From Pseudoalteromonas rubra (GTDB lineage Bacteria; Pseudomonadota; Gammaproteobacteria; Enterobacterales; Alteromonadaceae): a stretch of 64,000 nucleotides of DNA. The translations under genes were made by a program, and so were the position numbers. The notes beneath the pieces are model-generated. The model saw only the letters and a program-made list of their open reading frames with translations. It did no database searches and was not told the origin of the DNA. Positions 10,179 to 19,683 of this stretch are shown here, piece after piece. The stretch lies in assembly GCF_005886805.2 (NCBI RefSeq), contig NZ_CP045429.1, forward strand, positions 3,380,501 through 3,444,500, given 5' to 3'. Every line of letters begins with the position of its first letter. Position 1 is the stretch's first letter.

Positions 10179-10505
10179 ATGCAATTCCCTGATGATGACA
10201 ACGGCCAGCTTCTGTCTGAAATTGCTGCAGCCGGTGTAGATCTCACCCAGATGCACAGCATCGATTTTTTTATCTTGTTTGAACAAAAAGCCGACGCAGA
10301 ACGCTTTATGAGTGCCATATCTGCTGATGAGTTGGCACCCAAAACTAAGCTGGATACCTGCCCGGATACTGGCGTGTGGGAAGTTGTGACGTCTGTGACT
10401 ATGGTGCCAGATCACCAGCTTTTAAACCAAACCGAACAATACCTGGAGTCTATCGCGAACAGCCACGAAGGCTACGGTGATGGCTGGGGGATCCTCGCAG
10501 AGTAA
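10179..10505 (+). CDS. rraB: RNase E inhibitor RraB family protein
   Basis: The frame opens at 10053, but the ATG at 10179 is chosen because MQFPDDDNG is the normal RraB family N-terminus; the upstream 42 residues look like translated noncoding sequence. The resulting 108-residue protein is acidic. It contains the family core IDFFILFEQKADAERF and the closing HEGYGDGWGILAE. RraB binds RNase E and modulates degradosome composition in E. coli. The gene is divergent from tamA and convergent with radD. Confidence 0.85.
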   Translation: MQFPDDDNGQLLSEIAAAGVDLTQMHSIDFFILFEQKADAERFMSAISADELAPKTKLDTCPDTGVWEVVTSVTMVPDHQLLNQTEQYLESIANSHEGYGDGWGILAE

Positions 10506-10522
10506 TGCTCGCGTGTTTTAGT

Positions 10523-10560
10523 CGCGGATAACAGCAAGCCCAGCTTAGCTCTTATCCGCG
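10523..10560. other. inverted repeat at the rraB/radD junction
   Basis: CGCGGATAA (10523-10531) pairs with TTATCCGCG (10552-10560) across a 20-nt loop. It overlaps the radD stop region and could help end one or both convergent transcripts. There is no T-tract, so the assignment is weak. Confidence 0.3.
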
Positions 10561-12281
10561 GTGCGATAACTGCCCTGATAATCAAAAATCTTCTCGCTCA
10601 CCTGCCAGCCATACTTTTTATGTTGTCGCGCAATCACAAAATCCGGTGCCGATAACACAGTTGCATCCACCTGTGCTGCCTCTGTCCATGCCTTCACGTT
10701 AACGCCAGTCCGACAGTGCTTTTCAAACTGGCGAACAAAATAATGTCGACTTTTAGGGTTTGCAAAATCAAACACTTCACTGACGCTGGCTCCGTCTTCG
10801 TCGAAATAAGTGATTTTCAGCACTTGCGCCTTAATCACTTCACCACTTAATCCGCTACAACGTATCACCATGGCGTTTTTTAAGTTCAACGCCGCGCGCA
10901 GCTTGTCATCGGGATCTGCCAGCATCACCCCACAACTATGACACTGACGGGCAGCGATATCGTTCTCAGCGCCACAACTGTCACACTCCTTGAACTTAAA
11001 ACGATAGTCACATTGTTGCTCGTTGCCTTCATCATCCTGCAACAACCCCTGGCAACGTCTGCCAAAATGCTCTATAACTCGCCCCTGTTCATCATATTTA
11101 CCCCAGAAAACATTGCCGAAACCACAGCCAGGGCACAACACCTGAACAGGTTCATTGTCTGAGTTCGGTTTCTTACTGCCGACTTCAGGATGGAACAAAT
11201 CAAATTCATTGGCTGCATAATCAATCACCAGACAGTCTTTTTTGCCCTCACTGAGGCGCAGACCTCTGCCCACAATTTGCTGATATAAACTGACAGACTC
11301 GGTGGGCCTTAAGATCGCAATGACGTCGACATGAGGTGCATCAAACCCCGTAGTTAATACAGACACATTCACCAAATACTTTATTTCTCGACGTTTAAAA
11401 GCAGCAATAATGTCATCCCGCTCCCGGTTATCCGTATCACCAATCACCAAAGCGGTTTGCTCTGTCGGTAAATAACCTATGATCTCTTTAGCATGTAATA
11501 CGGTCGCAGCAAATATCATCACCCCATGACGCTCTTTACTCAATGATACGACGTGATTAATAATGCTTTTGGTGGCCCGTGTATTACTCTGCAACAGCTG
11601 ATTCATATCCGCTTCACTGTAACGACCAAACGCATTGCTATTCAGCGCGGAGAAATCATAATTTTCTACTGCCGGATCGAGTTTATTAGGTGGAGTGAGA
11701 TAACCATGCTTGATCATATAACGCAGTGGTAATTCATAAATACAACGGTGGAAAGGGCTATTTTCACTGCCCCGAACAAAGCCATGATAGTGATTTCGAT
11801 ACACCCAGCCACTGCCTAACCGATAAGGCGTTGCAGTCAGCCCTAAAAGCTTTAGAGCTGGGTTAAATTGTCGCAAGCGTTCAATCACCGCCATATACTG
11901 ACTGTCTTCCTCACCGCTGACGCGATGACACTCATCGATAATCAGCAAAGAATAAAAAGTGTCTATCGCTTCTAAATTCCGAGCCAGAGATTGAACACTG
12001 GCAAACGTTACCTGATGAAGCGTCTCTTTTTGTTTTAAACCCGCTGAGTAAATACTCGCGTTTAAACCATAGCTTTGATATTTCTGGGCGTTTTGCTCAA
12101 CCAGCTCTTTCACGTGTGTCATCACCAGAATTTTGTGTTTCGCCAATCGGGCTAACTGTGCAATCACCAGGCTTTTACCTGCTCCTGTTGGTAACACAAT
12201 AACCGCACTGTCATCGGACTTTCTAAAATGCGCAATGGTATTAGCGACAGCTTCTTCTTGATAAGGTCTTAACGTGTAAAT
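10545..12281 (-). CDS. radD: DNA repair helicase RadD (YejH), unusual start codon
   Basis: This SF2 DEAD/DEAH-type helicase is close to E. coli RadD, which acts in recombination-dependent repair of double-strand breaks and crosslinks. Motifs in order: [10 protein letters not shown] (Q-like), Walker [14 protein letters not shown] (motif II), [11 protein letters not shown] (III), a helicase C-terminal domain with [11 protein letters not shown] and [10 protein letters not shown] (motif VI), then two zinc-ribbon-like Cys clusters (CPGCGFGN, and CDSCGAEND with CHSCGVML). The C-terminal end resembles E. coli RadD ([15 protein letters not shown]). No ATG, GTG or TTG exists in frame between an upstream TGA and the Walker A motif, where the first GTG lies at 12197. 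The best match to the family N-terminus is an ATT at 12279-12281, 5 nt after AGGTG, giving 578 residues. The family call is firm; the start is not. Confidence 0.9.
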   Translation of the reverse strand: MYTLRPYQEEAVANTIAHFRKSDDSAVIVLPTGAGKSLVIAQLARLAKHKILVMTHVKELVEQNAQKYQSYGLNASIYSAGLKQKETLHQVTFASVQSLARNLEAIDTFYSLLIIDECHRVSGEEDSQYMAVIERLRQFNPALKLLGLTATPYRLGSGWVYRNHYHGFVRGSENSPFHRCIYELPLRYMIKHGYLTPPNKLDPAVENYDFSALNSNAFGRYSEADMNQLLQSNTRATKSIINHVVSLSKERHGVMIFAATVLHAKEIIGYLPTEQTALVIGDTDNRERDDIIAAFKRREIKYLVNVSVLTTGFDAPHVDVIAILRPTESVSLYQQIVGRGLRLSEGKKDCLVIDYAANEFDLFHPEVGSKKPNSDNEPVQVLCPGCGFGNVFWGKYDEQGRVIEHFGRRCQGLLQDDEGNEQQCDYRFKFKECDSCGAENDIAARQCHSCGVMLADPDDKLRAALNLKNAMVIRCSGLSGEVIKAQVLKITYFDEDGASVSEVFDFANPKSRHYFVRQFEKHCRTGVNVKAWTEAAQVDATVLSAPDFVIARQHKKYGWQVSEKIFDYQGSYRTADKS

Positions 12282-12381
12282 AGGAACACCTGAGAATATT
12301 AACGAATTAGGAAAAAGACAAAGGTGGAATAAGGCAGGATATGAGAGTGAACAGAATACTTGTCCACTTAAATAGTAGTAA

Positions 12382-12411
12382 GCCAGTCACCTTTGAAATA
12401 CCGTGACTGGC
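12382..12411 (-). terminator. possible terminator after the H-NS-like gene
   Basis: GCCAGTCAC (12382-12390) and GTGACTGGC (12403-12411) form a 9-bp stem with a 12-nt loop just downstream of the H-NS-like gene. On the minus strand it is followed by a T-rich but interrupted tract, so termination efficiency is uncertain. Confidence 0.5.
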
Positions 12412-12426
12412 CTTAGACGCTCACAA

Positions 12427-12732
12427 TTAGATTTTGTGATCTTCTAAATTAACGCCAACAAACGCCTTTGGTGTTTTACCGCGACCAGTCCATTCAAATA
12501 CTTCACCGTCTTTTTCAATTCGGTATTTTGGACGAACCTTGCTACGCTTATCTGTCGCACTTTCCGAAGCAAAATCTTCTAAAGACAATCCTTTTTCTTT
12601 AATCAGTGCCAAAACTTCTTTTTTGGCTTCTTCCTGTTTTGCTTGCTCATCAATAGCAGCTTGGATCAGCTCCAGCGCTTTATTCAAATCACTGTAACTT
12701 GCAGTCTTTATAAAAGATCTTATTTCACGCAT
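12427..12732 (-). CDS. hns: short H-NS family nucleoid protein
   Basis: The 101-residue protein ends in the H-NS DNA-binding domain: KYRIEKDGEVFEWTGRGKTP, with the core TGRGKTPKAF equivalent to the AT-hook-like TGQGRTP loop. The N-terminal 55 residues are helical and charged and could provide dimerisation. It is about 35 residues shorter than typical H-NS (around 135), mainly at the N-terminus and linker, so it may be a truncated paralogue acting alongside or against full-length H-NS. The start ATG follows GAGAG. A strong AT-rich promoter lies upstream. Confidence 0.85.
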   Translation of the reverse strand: MREIRSFIKTASYSDLNKALELIQAAIDEQAKQEEAKKEVLALIKEKGLSLEDFASESATDKRSKVRPKYRIEKDGEVFEWTGRGKTPKAFVGVNLEDHKI

Positions 12733-12838
12733 TGGATTACTCTCATAGATTGTTGAATTTAGAATTTTCTAAGTTAATTAAGCTCGATATATAGAGAGTA
12801 TATTATATTTATCTCATTTCAAATTAAAAGTGATTAAA

Positions 12839-12866
12839 TTTATAATGCCTGTTGATAATTACTCAA
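12839..12866 (-). promoter_or_regulatory. candidate sigma-70 promoter of the H-NS-like gene
   Basis: On the minus strand TTGAGT (12861-12866) and TATAAA (12839-12844) are separated by 16 nt, upstream of the H-NS-like start at 12732. The 100 bp between is extremely AT-rich, as expected for an autoregulated hns promoter. Confidence 0.5.
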
Positions 12867-12928
12867 TATTAGACACAGCGCCAGAACATTTTCCACTCTT
12901 AGGCACAAAGACAGCATAGCAACCCAGG

Positions 12929-15900
12929 CTAACGCATCCACACTTTTACTTCTGCCAGACCATTCGACTGCAGCAACTGGAGTTGAGATTCCACATTTTG
13001 ACTTTGCTCAAACTCAAAAGCATCCAGTTGTTCATCAAAAGTAATGGTCGCAGCGCCATCTCCACCGCGCTGTTTTACTTCATGTAATGCGATATCAGCC
13101 AGGTTAACCGAGGCCTCCCAGCCGATCACCTGTCCTCCCAGCAAGGGCAGTGGATAAAAAGACCATCCCACAGAGACACTCAGGTTTAGTGACTTACCAT
13201 TGGGTAGCTTAAAGTCGAATTGGGCAATTGCTTTACATAACTCACTGACATATCGCTCAACCTCAGAACATTTAAAATCTCGCAAAAGCAGCAGAAACTC
13301 ATCGCCGCTCCAACGCGCCACATAATCTGAGCCCTGCGTACGGGTATTGAGCAAGGTTGCAAGCTGCTGCAAACAGCTATCTCCGCCAATTGGACCATAG
13401 GCATCGTTGATTTTACTGAAACTATCTATGTTTAAGATCATCAGCACCAGGCTCTTATCCTGCTGACGCAATGACTGTGCATTGCGCTGATAGTGCTCAA
13501 TGTCCTTAGGAAGCTGATCAAATAAGAAGCGACGACTGCGAAGCCCTGTCAGCTCATCTGAGTGGCTCACCAGTTTCAGTTGCGTATTCACCTGATTCAA
13601 TTTGTCGTTGGCTTTTCTCAGTTCGGTCGTACGCTCAGCAACCAGCGCTTCCAGTGCAGCCTGTTTACGTCGCTCCTGAGTACGGAACACCCAGAACACC
13701 AGATAGAACAAAAACATGAAACCACAGGTGATAATCAAACGGAAAAACACCGTTTCATCAAACCGCTGAGGCAATTGCAAATTCAGCGACAGATTATGTG
13801 CCTGTTGCCAGTCCTGACCACGGCGCTTCACCTGTAATAAGAAGGTGAAATCGCCTGGCGGTAAATTCGTATATATGGCTTCGCGACGTGACTGTGCATC
13901 ACGCCACAGGGCATCATGTCCTTCCAGTTTATAGCGAAACTCGATACTTTGCGGTGCATAAAAATCGATAGCCGTGTAGCGAATCGTCAAATCACGCTCG
14001 CTGGTGTCGAGTTCAACCGGGCCCTCAAGTCTGTCTGGTGTCAGGTTTCTGTATGCCGTAGAGATACTCTCAAATTTGGGTGCCAATTCAGCAGCACTAA
14101 ACAATTGCACCTTTTTCGGGATCCGCACTATGCCTTGCAGGCTGGGATAGAGAAGATAATCATCCTGCTCAACCACAGCATCATGCCCAAGCCCGGTACA
14201 ACATTGGCTCGGCACCCCATCCAGTTGCCTGTCAAAGGGGTTGATCACCTGTTCAACCTGCAGGTTCTGCACAGCTTCACTAAACTGTGCCACCGGCATC
14301 CGATACACCCCTTTCATGGTACTCACCCAAACGAGCTCCTGGGTTTTATCGAAATGCAATGACAGAATCGGGCCATAAGGTAGTCCGTGAGAAGCATCCA
14401 GCTGATGCCAGTCTCCATCCTGGCTTCTATAATAAAGGCCATCATAAAAGGTCCCCAACAGAGTGGCGCTGCCTTCTATGTGTAAAATGCTGGTGACATA
14501 AGCAGACTCAAGGGACGTCTGTCCGCCTATCTTCTCGATGCCACGTTCATTATATTTATAAGCCCCTTTGTCGGTGCCAATAAAACCAAAGCGAGGGAAG
14601 TCGACGACATAGGTAATAAACTGGCTACCAAGAAAGGCATTATAAGTGAAGGGTGTCAGTCCACTGTAATCGAGCCGATATAGACCACGCCCGGTGCCTA
14701 GCCATAATCCACCTTGATTGGAGGGGGTCAGTGTAAAGACCTGAGTCTGACGAAATTCTCGATTAGGGATAGCCAGTAATTTATCATCTTCATAAATAAC
14801 CACACCACGACCGGTGCCAAGAAACAAACGTTCGCCAATAAACTCCATATCATGGATCTCAACCCCTTTGAGCTGCTCTGCACTGATCACCGGCTCAAAG
14901 TTATCGTTGCCATCCAACCGACCGACACCTTCACGGGTTGCAACCCAAACATTTCCCTGCAGGTCTTGCGTAATAGCAGAAACGGCCTGCTCGCGCTGCG
15001 TCCCAACGGCGAAACGCTCTACTCTGCCAGCATGCGCCAACCACAAGCCTTCATTGATACTGGCCATCCACACATTTGAGTCGTTGTCGATGAAGATATC
15101 TGTAAACCAGATCCCCTGATCCAGCTGTGCCAGCTCAACATATTGCCACTGACCACCACTTTCTTTGTACAACAGCCGTCCGTATGTGGAAACCCACATA
15201 CCGCCTTGCTGATCGCTTAAAAACTTATAGGTCGCGTTATTGCCAATCTCATCGTAGCGCCGCAACACTTCATCGAAATCAAGAAAGTATGCTCCCAACT
15301 GAGAAGCCAGGAAAAGCTTACCGTCTATCCAGGCAAGGTCATGGATATTGGTCTGCGCTAACTGTCGGGGTAATGAAACTTTGCTCGACAGTTCCAGTCG
15401 CATATCATTGGAACCCATAGATTGCGATTCGCTGATCCGCAGTAAATGGCGCTCATTGATCAGCCAAATCCCTTGCGGCGAAGAGGTCATTTTGGTTACA
15501 GAGCCAACGATTTGGCTGATATGCGTCAGGGAGAGTTTTTTACTATCGAGGTTATTTTCGGCCAGAGTAAGGCGTTTGGCCGACACGTAATATAAGCCAT
15601 TTGCCGCGACCCAGATATTGCCATTGTGGTCTTCGAGAATATCTCTGACTTCACCCTGAACGTCAAAACGCTCTGCGACCAGCGTCTGTGGATTTAAACG
15701 GGTCACACCCCGGCGGGTACCTATCCACAACATGCCAAATCGGTCTACGAAAATCTTATTGACCGCATTGCTGTCGAGAAACGTGCTGTTTTGGGTCGTA
15801 TAATTGCTAAACTGCAAGCCATCAAAGCGACTTAAGCCGAACTGTGTCCCTAGCCAGATATAACCCTGCTGATCCTGTACAACACTTTTGATACTTTGCG

Positions 15901-16006
15901 ACGGCAGCCCGTTTTGCATACTCCACTGTTTAACAACATAATCATTAATTGCCGCATTCACGCCGGTGGTAAATATACACAGCAACAGTAGAAGTATAAA
16001 TCGCAT
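12929..16006 (-). CDS. Reg_prop/Y_Y_Y sensor diguanylate cyclase
   Basis: The protein is 1025 residues. A signal peptide (1-18) is followed by a periplasmic beta-propeller of two-component-regulator repeats (for example GYIWLGTQFGLSRFDG, LWIGTRRGVTRLNPQ, LWLGTGRGLYRLDYSG) to about residue 650. A Y_Y_Y domain covers about 660-735 and a transmembrane helix about 752-775. A short coiled coil precedes a GGDEF domain. The active-site motif is SGDEF at residues 900-904, a variant usually compatible with diguanylate cyclase activity. It probably senses a periplasmic ligand and makes c-di-GMP. The ligand cannot be inferred from the neighbours. Confidence 0.9.
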   Translation of the reverse strand: MRFILLLLLCIFTTGVNAAINDYVVKQWSMQNGLPSQSIKSVVQDQQGYIWLGTQFGLSRFDGLQFSNYTTQNSTFLDSNAVNKIFVDRFGMLWIGTRRGVTRLNPQTLVAERFDVQGEVRDILEDHNGNIWVAANGLYYVSAKRLTLAENNLDSKKLSLTHISQIVGSVTKMTSSPQGIWLINERHLLRISESQSMGSNDMRLELSSKVSLPRQLAQTNIHDLAWIDGKLFLASQLGAYFLDFDEVLRRYDEIGNNATYKFLSDQQGGMWVSTYGRLLYKESGGQWQYVELAQLDQGIWFTDIFIDNDSNVWMASINEGLWLAHAGRVERFAVGTQREQAVSAITQDLQGNVWVATREGVGRLDGNDNFEPVISAEQLKGVEIHDMEFIGERLFLGTGRGVVIYEDDKLLAIPNREFRQTQVFTLTPSNQGGLWLGTGRGLYRLDYSGLTPFTYNAFLGSQFITYVVDFPRFGFIGTDKGAYKYNERGIEKIGGQTSLESAYVTSILHIEGSATLLGTFYDGLYYRSQDGDWHQLDASHGLPYGPILSLHFDKTQELVWVSTMKGVYRMPVAQFSEAVQNLQVEQVINPFDRQLDGVPSQCCTGLGHDAVVEQDDYLLYPSLQGIVRIPKKVQLFSAAELAPKFESISTAYRNLTPDRLEGPVELDTSERDLTIRYTAIDFYAPQSIEFRYKLEGHDALWRDAQSRREAIYTNLPPGDFTFLLQVKRRGQDWQQAHNLSLNLQLPQRFDETVFFRLIITCGFMFLFYLVFWVFRTQERRKQAALEALVAERTTELRKANDKLNQVNTQLKLVSHSDELTGLRSRRFLFDQLPKDIEHYQRNAQSLRQQDKSLVLMILNIDSFSKINDAYGPIGGDSCLQQLATLLNTRTQGSDYVARWSGDEFLLLLRDFKCSEVERYVSELCKAIAQFDFKLPNGKSLNLSVSVGWSFYPLPLLGGQVIGWEASVNLADIALHEVKQRGGDGAATITFDEQLDAFEFEQSQNVESQLQLLQSNGLAEVKVWMR

Positions 16007-16033
16007 AGGCTCCCTCTTCGTACCCGTAAAAAA

Positions 16034-16519
16034 TTAGCCGCCCAGGACCCCTGTTTTAAACAAAGCTTGCAGACAAATCAATGAAAATATCCCGGCAAGC
16101 AGGTCATCCGCCATGATCCCAAGACCACCATGAAGTTTTCTATCTAATAATCTGATGGGACCAGGCTTTGCGATATCAAAAAAGCGAAACAGCAAGAAGC
16201 CAACCAACAGAGACTGCCAGCTGATTGCAGCACCCACCATGGTAATATAAAACCCGGCAACTTCATCCCATACAATGGCTGGATGGTCATGTACCCCGAC
16301 ATCCCGAGCGGTTTTACCACAAATCCAAAAACCAGCCAGGCTAATGACGACCGCCAGGGCCACTTGTAACCACAAGGGCTGTCCCATTGTCAGCAAAATA
16401 AATGGCAATGCTGCCAGGGTACCAAAAGTACCCGGCGCTTTGGGCGCCAGTCCTAAACCGAACCCCAAAGCTAAAAAGTGGTGCGGGCGTTTGAGGTTGA
16501 ATGATAACGGCTTATTCAA
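16034..16519 (-). CDS. pgpA: phosphatidylglycerophosphatase A
   Basis: This 161-residue membrane enzyme dephosphorylates phosphatidylglycerophosphate to phosphatidylglycerol. Family motifs are visible: LGLAPKAPGTFGTLAALP near the N-terminus and IVWDEVAGFYITM in the middle, with several hydrophobic segments. It lies directly after thiL with 12 bp between them, the usual gene order in gammaproteobacteria, and ends the riboflavin/nusB operon. Confidence 0.95.
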   Translation of the reverse strand: MNKPLSFNLKRPHHFLALGFGLGLAPKAPGTFGTLAALPFILLTMGQPLWLQVALAVVISLAGFWICGKTARDVGVHDHPAIVWDEVAGFYITMVGAAISWQSLLVGFLLFRFFDIAKPGPIRLLDRKLHGGLGIMADDLLAGIFSLICLQALFKTGVLGG

Positions 16520-16531
16520 ACCTGCTCCTCA

Positions 16532-17491
16532 TTAAAAATGTTGATAACCACTGCGCGGCAAGGGGCACTTTTCGCCCGCATTGAACAACTCAAGCTTACC
16601 CGCTGAAGCCGTGACCTGACCGATACACACAGGCTCAACGCCATACTGGCGCAGTCGTGCTTCGACAGCCCCTTTATTGCTGTCGTTGACGGTAAATAAC
16701 AACTCATAGTCATCGCCATAAGCCAGACTTAGCTCATGACGCAAAGATTCAGGTTGCAATTGTTGCATAATTGGTGAAACAGGCACATCTTCGATATTAA
16801 TGATGGCCCCGACTGCGGACTTATTCAGGATGTGCTGTAAGTCAGCCAGTAAGCCATCTGAAATATCAATACAGGCTGTTGCCATGCCACGTAAAACCTG
16901 CCCTGCCGCCACTCTGGGAGTCGGGAAATGCAACTTTTCTTCAAGCCGCTTTACTTGCTTATCCTCAAGTACCAGCTGCCGCTTACGTGCTTCGATAGCC
17001 AGCGCAGCATCACCTAGCTCGCCGGTCACGTAGATCCAGTCACCCACTTTAGCACCAGAGCGTGTCAGTGCTTTATCATTAGGAATAATCCCCTTGGCAC
17101 AAATGGTGATGGTCAGCGGACCCTGTGTCGTATCACCGCCAATCAGCTGAACATTATAGTATTCAGCAATTTCATGCATCCCTTCGGTAAACGCTTCCAG
17201 CCAGTCCATATCAACCTCGGGTAAGGTCAGCCCAATGGAGATCCAGGTTGGCTCAGCGCCCATAGCAGCCAAATCACTGAGGTTAACGGCCAATGCACGA
17301 TGACCAAGGGCTCTGGGTGGAATGTCTTCGAAAAAATGAACACCGGCAACCAAGGTGTCTGTCGTTATGGCAAGTTGGTGCTTTTCAGGAACCGTCACTA
17401 TGGCACAATCATCACCAATGCCAACCTTTACATCACGACGCGCAATACCACGCCCCTTGAAGTAATGATTGATTAATTCAAATTCCTTCAT
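16532..17491 (-). CDS. thiL: thiamine-monophosphate kinase
   Basis: ThiL phosphorylates thiamine monophosphate to thiamine diphosphate. The ATG at 17491 (MKEFELINHYF) is the family start, giving 319 residues; the longer GTG frame would run back through a terminator. Motifs: GIGDDCAI (nucleotide/Mg binding), ITTDTLVAGVHF, LAVNLSDLAAMGAEP, and ISDGLLADL. The sequence just before the ATG is the U-run of an intrinsic terminator with no Shine-Dalgarno, so translation initiation is unusual. It is downstream of nusB and upstream of pgpA. Confidence 0.96.
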   Translation of the reverse strand: MKEFELINHYFKGRGIARRDVKVGIGDDCAIVTVPEKHQLAITTDTLVAGVHFFEDIPPRALGHRALAVNLSDLAAMGAEPTWISIGLTLPEVDMDWLEAFTEGMHEIAEYYNVQLIGGDTTQGPLTITICAKGIIPNDKALTRSGAKVGDWIYVTGELGDAALAIEARKRQLVLEDKQVKRLEEKLHFPTPRVAAGQVLRGMATACIDISDGLLADLQHILNKSAVGAIINIEDVPVSPIMQQLQPESLRHELSLAYGDDYELLFTVNDSNKGAVEARLRQYGVEPVCIGQVTASAGKLELFNAGEKCPLPRSGYQHF

Positions 17492-17496
17492 ACAAT

Positions 17497-17519
17497 AAAA
17501 AAGCCGGCCTATGCCGGCT
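17497..17519 (-). terminator. intrinsic terminator between nusB and thiL
   Basis: On the minus strand AGCCGGC, a 4-nt loop and GCCGGCT are followed by six consecutive T. It lies after the nusB stop and ends 5 nt before the thiL ATG. It should attenuate thiL and pgpA expression relative to the rib-nusB genes. Confidence 0.85.
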
Positions 17520-17535
17520 CTCCTCACGGTCTAGA

Positions 17536-17946
17536 TTACTTGCGGATTATCTTAACCGCTTTGTCCAGTACGCCGTTGACAAATTTGTGACTGTCTTCGG
17601 CACCAAACATTTTCGCCAGCTCAATCCCTTCGTTAATGGCGACTTTGTAAGGGACGTCTTCGCGGAACTTTAACTCGTAAATGCTGACGCGTAATACGGC
17701 TTTTTCAACCATATCCAGGTCATCAAATGGACGAGATAAATGCGGCGTCATCAATTCATCTAGCTGCTTGCAGTTCACTGCAACACCACGAGCCAGATCC
17801 TTGAAGTACTCTACATCAACCTTTGAAACGTCATTTTCGATCAGCATCTGCTGCTCGATATCAGCAATGGGGTTGCCACTTAGCTGCCAAGAATATACTG
17901 CCTGAAGGGCAAGGACACGCGCCTTACGTCTAGCTGCTGGTTTCAC
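17536..17946 (-). CDS. nusB: transcription antitermination factor NusB
   Basis: NusB (136 residues) binds boxA RNA with S10 (NusE) and supports rRNA antitermination. The N-terminus [19 protein letters not shown] and the C-terminal [17 protein letters not shown], with the final [11 protein letters not shown] segment, are the family signatures. It is all-helical and cytosolic. It follows ribH by 11 bp, in the conserved ribH-nusB order. Confidence 0.97.
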   Translation of the reverse strand: MKPAARRKARVLALQAVYSWQLSGNPIADIEQQMLIENDVSKVDVEYFKDLARGVAVNCKQLDELMTPHLSRPFDDLDMVEKAVLRVSIYELKFREDVPYKVAINEGIELAKMFGAEDSHKFVNGVLDKAVKIIRK

Positions 17947-17957
17947 TGAGATTCCTC

Positions 17958-18422
17958 TTAAATTTGCTCTAGCACGTTCACCATTTCTAGTGCACCAAGC
18001 GCGGCTTCGCCACCCTTATTGCCCATTTTGGTTCCCGCACGTTCGATGGCCTGCTCAATACTTTCGGTGGTTAACACACCAAAGGCAACCGGGATATCGT
18101 AGTCCAGAGACACGCTCGCCAGGCCTTTGTTAGACTCATTTGCAACCAAGTCGAAATGAGGCGTACCACCACGGATGATGACACCTAATGCAATGATGGC
18201 ATCGTGTTCTTTCTTCATTGCAACACGTTTTGCCGCTAAAGGTAATTCTACCGCACCCGGTACATACACAACTGTGATGTCTTCATCCTTTACGCCACCT
18301 GTGCGCTTTAACTCATCAACCGCGCCTTCTAACAAGCTGCTGCCGATAAAGTCGTTAAAACGAGAGATGACAATGGCAAATTTCTTGCCTGGTGCGTATT
18401 TATTACCTTCGATGATTTTCAT
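17958..18422 (-). CDS. ribH: 6,7-dimethyl-8-ribityllumazine synthase
   Basis: RibH (154 residues) condenses 5-amino-6-ribitylaminouracil with dihydroxybutanone phosphate. Visible motifs are [37 protein letters not shown] (substrate loop) and [18 protein letters not shown] with the catalytic His. Normal family length. It lies between ribBA and nusB in the riboflavin cluster. Confidence 0.97.
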   Translation of the reverse strand: MKIIEGNKYAPGKKFAIVISRFNDFIGSSLLEGAVDELKRTGGVKDEDITVVYVPGAVELPLAAKRVAMKKEHDAIIALGVIIRGGTPHFDLVANESNKGLASVSLDYDIPVAFGVLTTESIEQAIERAGTKMGNKGGEAALGALEMVNVLEQI

Positions 18423-18490
18423 TAGATGATTCCTAATCTAGTATAAGCAATTGCCAAATTGAGGCGCATAATAGCATAGAAAAAGACGAA

Positions 18491-18518
18491 ACGCCTACAG
18501 GGAAATCCCCAACAGGCG
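18491..18518 (-). terminator. weak hairpin downstream of ribBA
   Basis: In the ribBA-ribH gap, CGCCT/AGGCG (18492-18496 with 18514-18518) encloses a GGG/CCC inner stem. On the minus strand it is followed by TTTCGTCTTTTT. It could be a partial terminator or processing site lowering ribH expression. Confidence 0.35.
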
Positions 18519-18538
18519 CTCGTGCTGTTATTCGTAAA

Positions 18539-19651
18539 TTATTGAGGTTCGACGTAATCGACGACTTCTAAGTGGAAACCTGACAGGGCGTGATATTTTT
18601 TCGGTAAGCTCATCAGGCGCATTTTGCTGATCCCCAGATCAGCGAGGATTTGTGAACCTACACCGACGGTTCTGGAAGTGCCCTGGAATTTGCGATAGTT
18701 CGGCTTCTCTCCGGCATCTTCTGCTGCAAAGGCCTTGACCAGCTGTTCCAGATCTTCGGTTTTCTCTTGTTTGCCCAGAATAACCAACACACCTTCATTG
18801 TCGGCGATGTATTTCATTGCCCCATGCAAGGTCCAGCTGCGATCGGCACTGCGATCGGAAAGCAATGTATCATTGAATGTACTCTGTAAATGAACCCGAA
18901 CTAATGTTGCCTCATCCGCACTGACTTCGCCCTTGAGTAATGCATAGTGCAACTGGTTATCTATGGTGTCTTTGTAAGTAACCAGGTCAAACTCACCGAA
19001 TTCAGTCGGTAATTTACACTGCGCGACTTTTTCAATCGTGGTCTCATTAAGGTTACGATATTCGATTAAATCGGCAATGGTGCCAATTTTAATGTCATGC
19101 TCTTTCGCAAAGACTTCCAGCTCAGGGCGTCTCGCCATGGTGCCATCCGGGTTGAGGATCTCAACAATCACAGAAGACGCTTCAAGACCGGCTAAGCGGG
19201 CTAAATCGCACCCCGCTTCAGTGTGACCGGCGCGAGTCAGAACGCCACCGGGCTGTGCCATAATTGGAAAGATATGACCTGGCTGCACAATGTCTTCAGG
19301 CACCGCACCTTTGGCTACTGCCGCCTGCACAGTACGGGCACGATCGGCCGCTGAAATACCGGTTGTCACCCCTTTTGCAGCTTCTATCGACATGGTGAAG
19401 TTGGTTGAAAACTGAGCGCCGTTATTTTTAACCATCAGCGGTAAATCAAGCTGCTGGCAACGTTCCTGCGTCATTGTCAGACAGATCAGGCCACGGCCAT
19501 AAGTCGCCATAAAGTTAATTGCTTCTGGCGTAATATGCTCTGCCGCAATGATCAGATCGCCTTCATTTTCCCGGTCTTCGTCATCCATCAGAATGACCAT
19601 CTTACCGGCTTTGATGTCGTCGATGATTTCTTGTGCGCTGTTTAAGCTCAT
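18539..19651 (-). CDS. ribBA: DHBP synthase RibB with degenerate GTP cyclohydrolase II-like domain
   Basis: Residues 1-200 form 3,4-dihydroxy-2-butanone-4-phosphate synthase. It shows the metal/active-site motif [11 protein letters not shown], the TNFTMSIEA region, and the [13 protein letters not shown] loop. Residues 205-370 align with GTP cyclohydrolase II in length and position. They lack the three zinc-binding cysteines (expected around [20 protein letters not shown]) and the RQEGRGIGL-type motif, so this domain is probably not a GTP cyclohydrolase. It supplies the four-carbon unit to ribH downstream. A true RibA should exist elsewhere in the genome. Confidence 0.93.
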   Translation of the reverse strand: MSLNSAQEIIDDIKAGKMVILMDDEDRENEGDLIIAAEHITPEAINFMATYGRGLICLTMTQERCQQLDLPLMVKNNGAQFSTNFTMSIEAAKGVTTGISAADRARTVQAAVAKGAVPEDIVQPGHIFPIMAQPGGVLTRAGHTEAGCDLARLAGLEASSVIVEILNPDGTMARRPELEVFAKEHDIKIGTIADLIEYRNLNETTIEKVAQCKLPTEFGEFDLVTYKDTIDNQLHYALLKGEVSADEATLVRVHLQSTFNDTLLSDRSADRSWTLHGAMKYIADNEGVLVILGKQEKTEDLEQLVKAFAAEDAGEKPNYRKFQGTSRTVGVGSQILADLGISKMRLMSLPKKYHALSGFHLEVVDYVEPQ

Positions 19652-19683
19652 AATCTTTCCGTTAGTAAGTCGTAATTGGCAAG

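Noticed and set aside
12197..12199. GTG at the Walker A motif as the true radD start
   Set aside because: It would remove the conserved TLRPYQ region and shorten the protein by 28 residues relative to the family; no Shine-Dalgarno precedes it.
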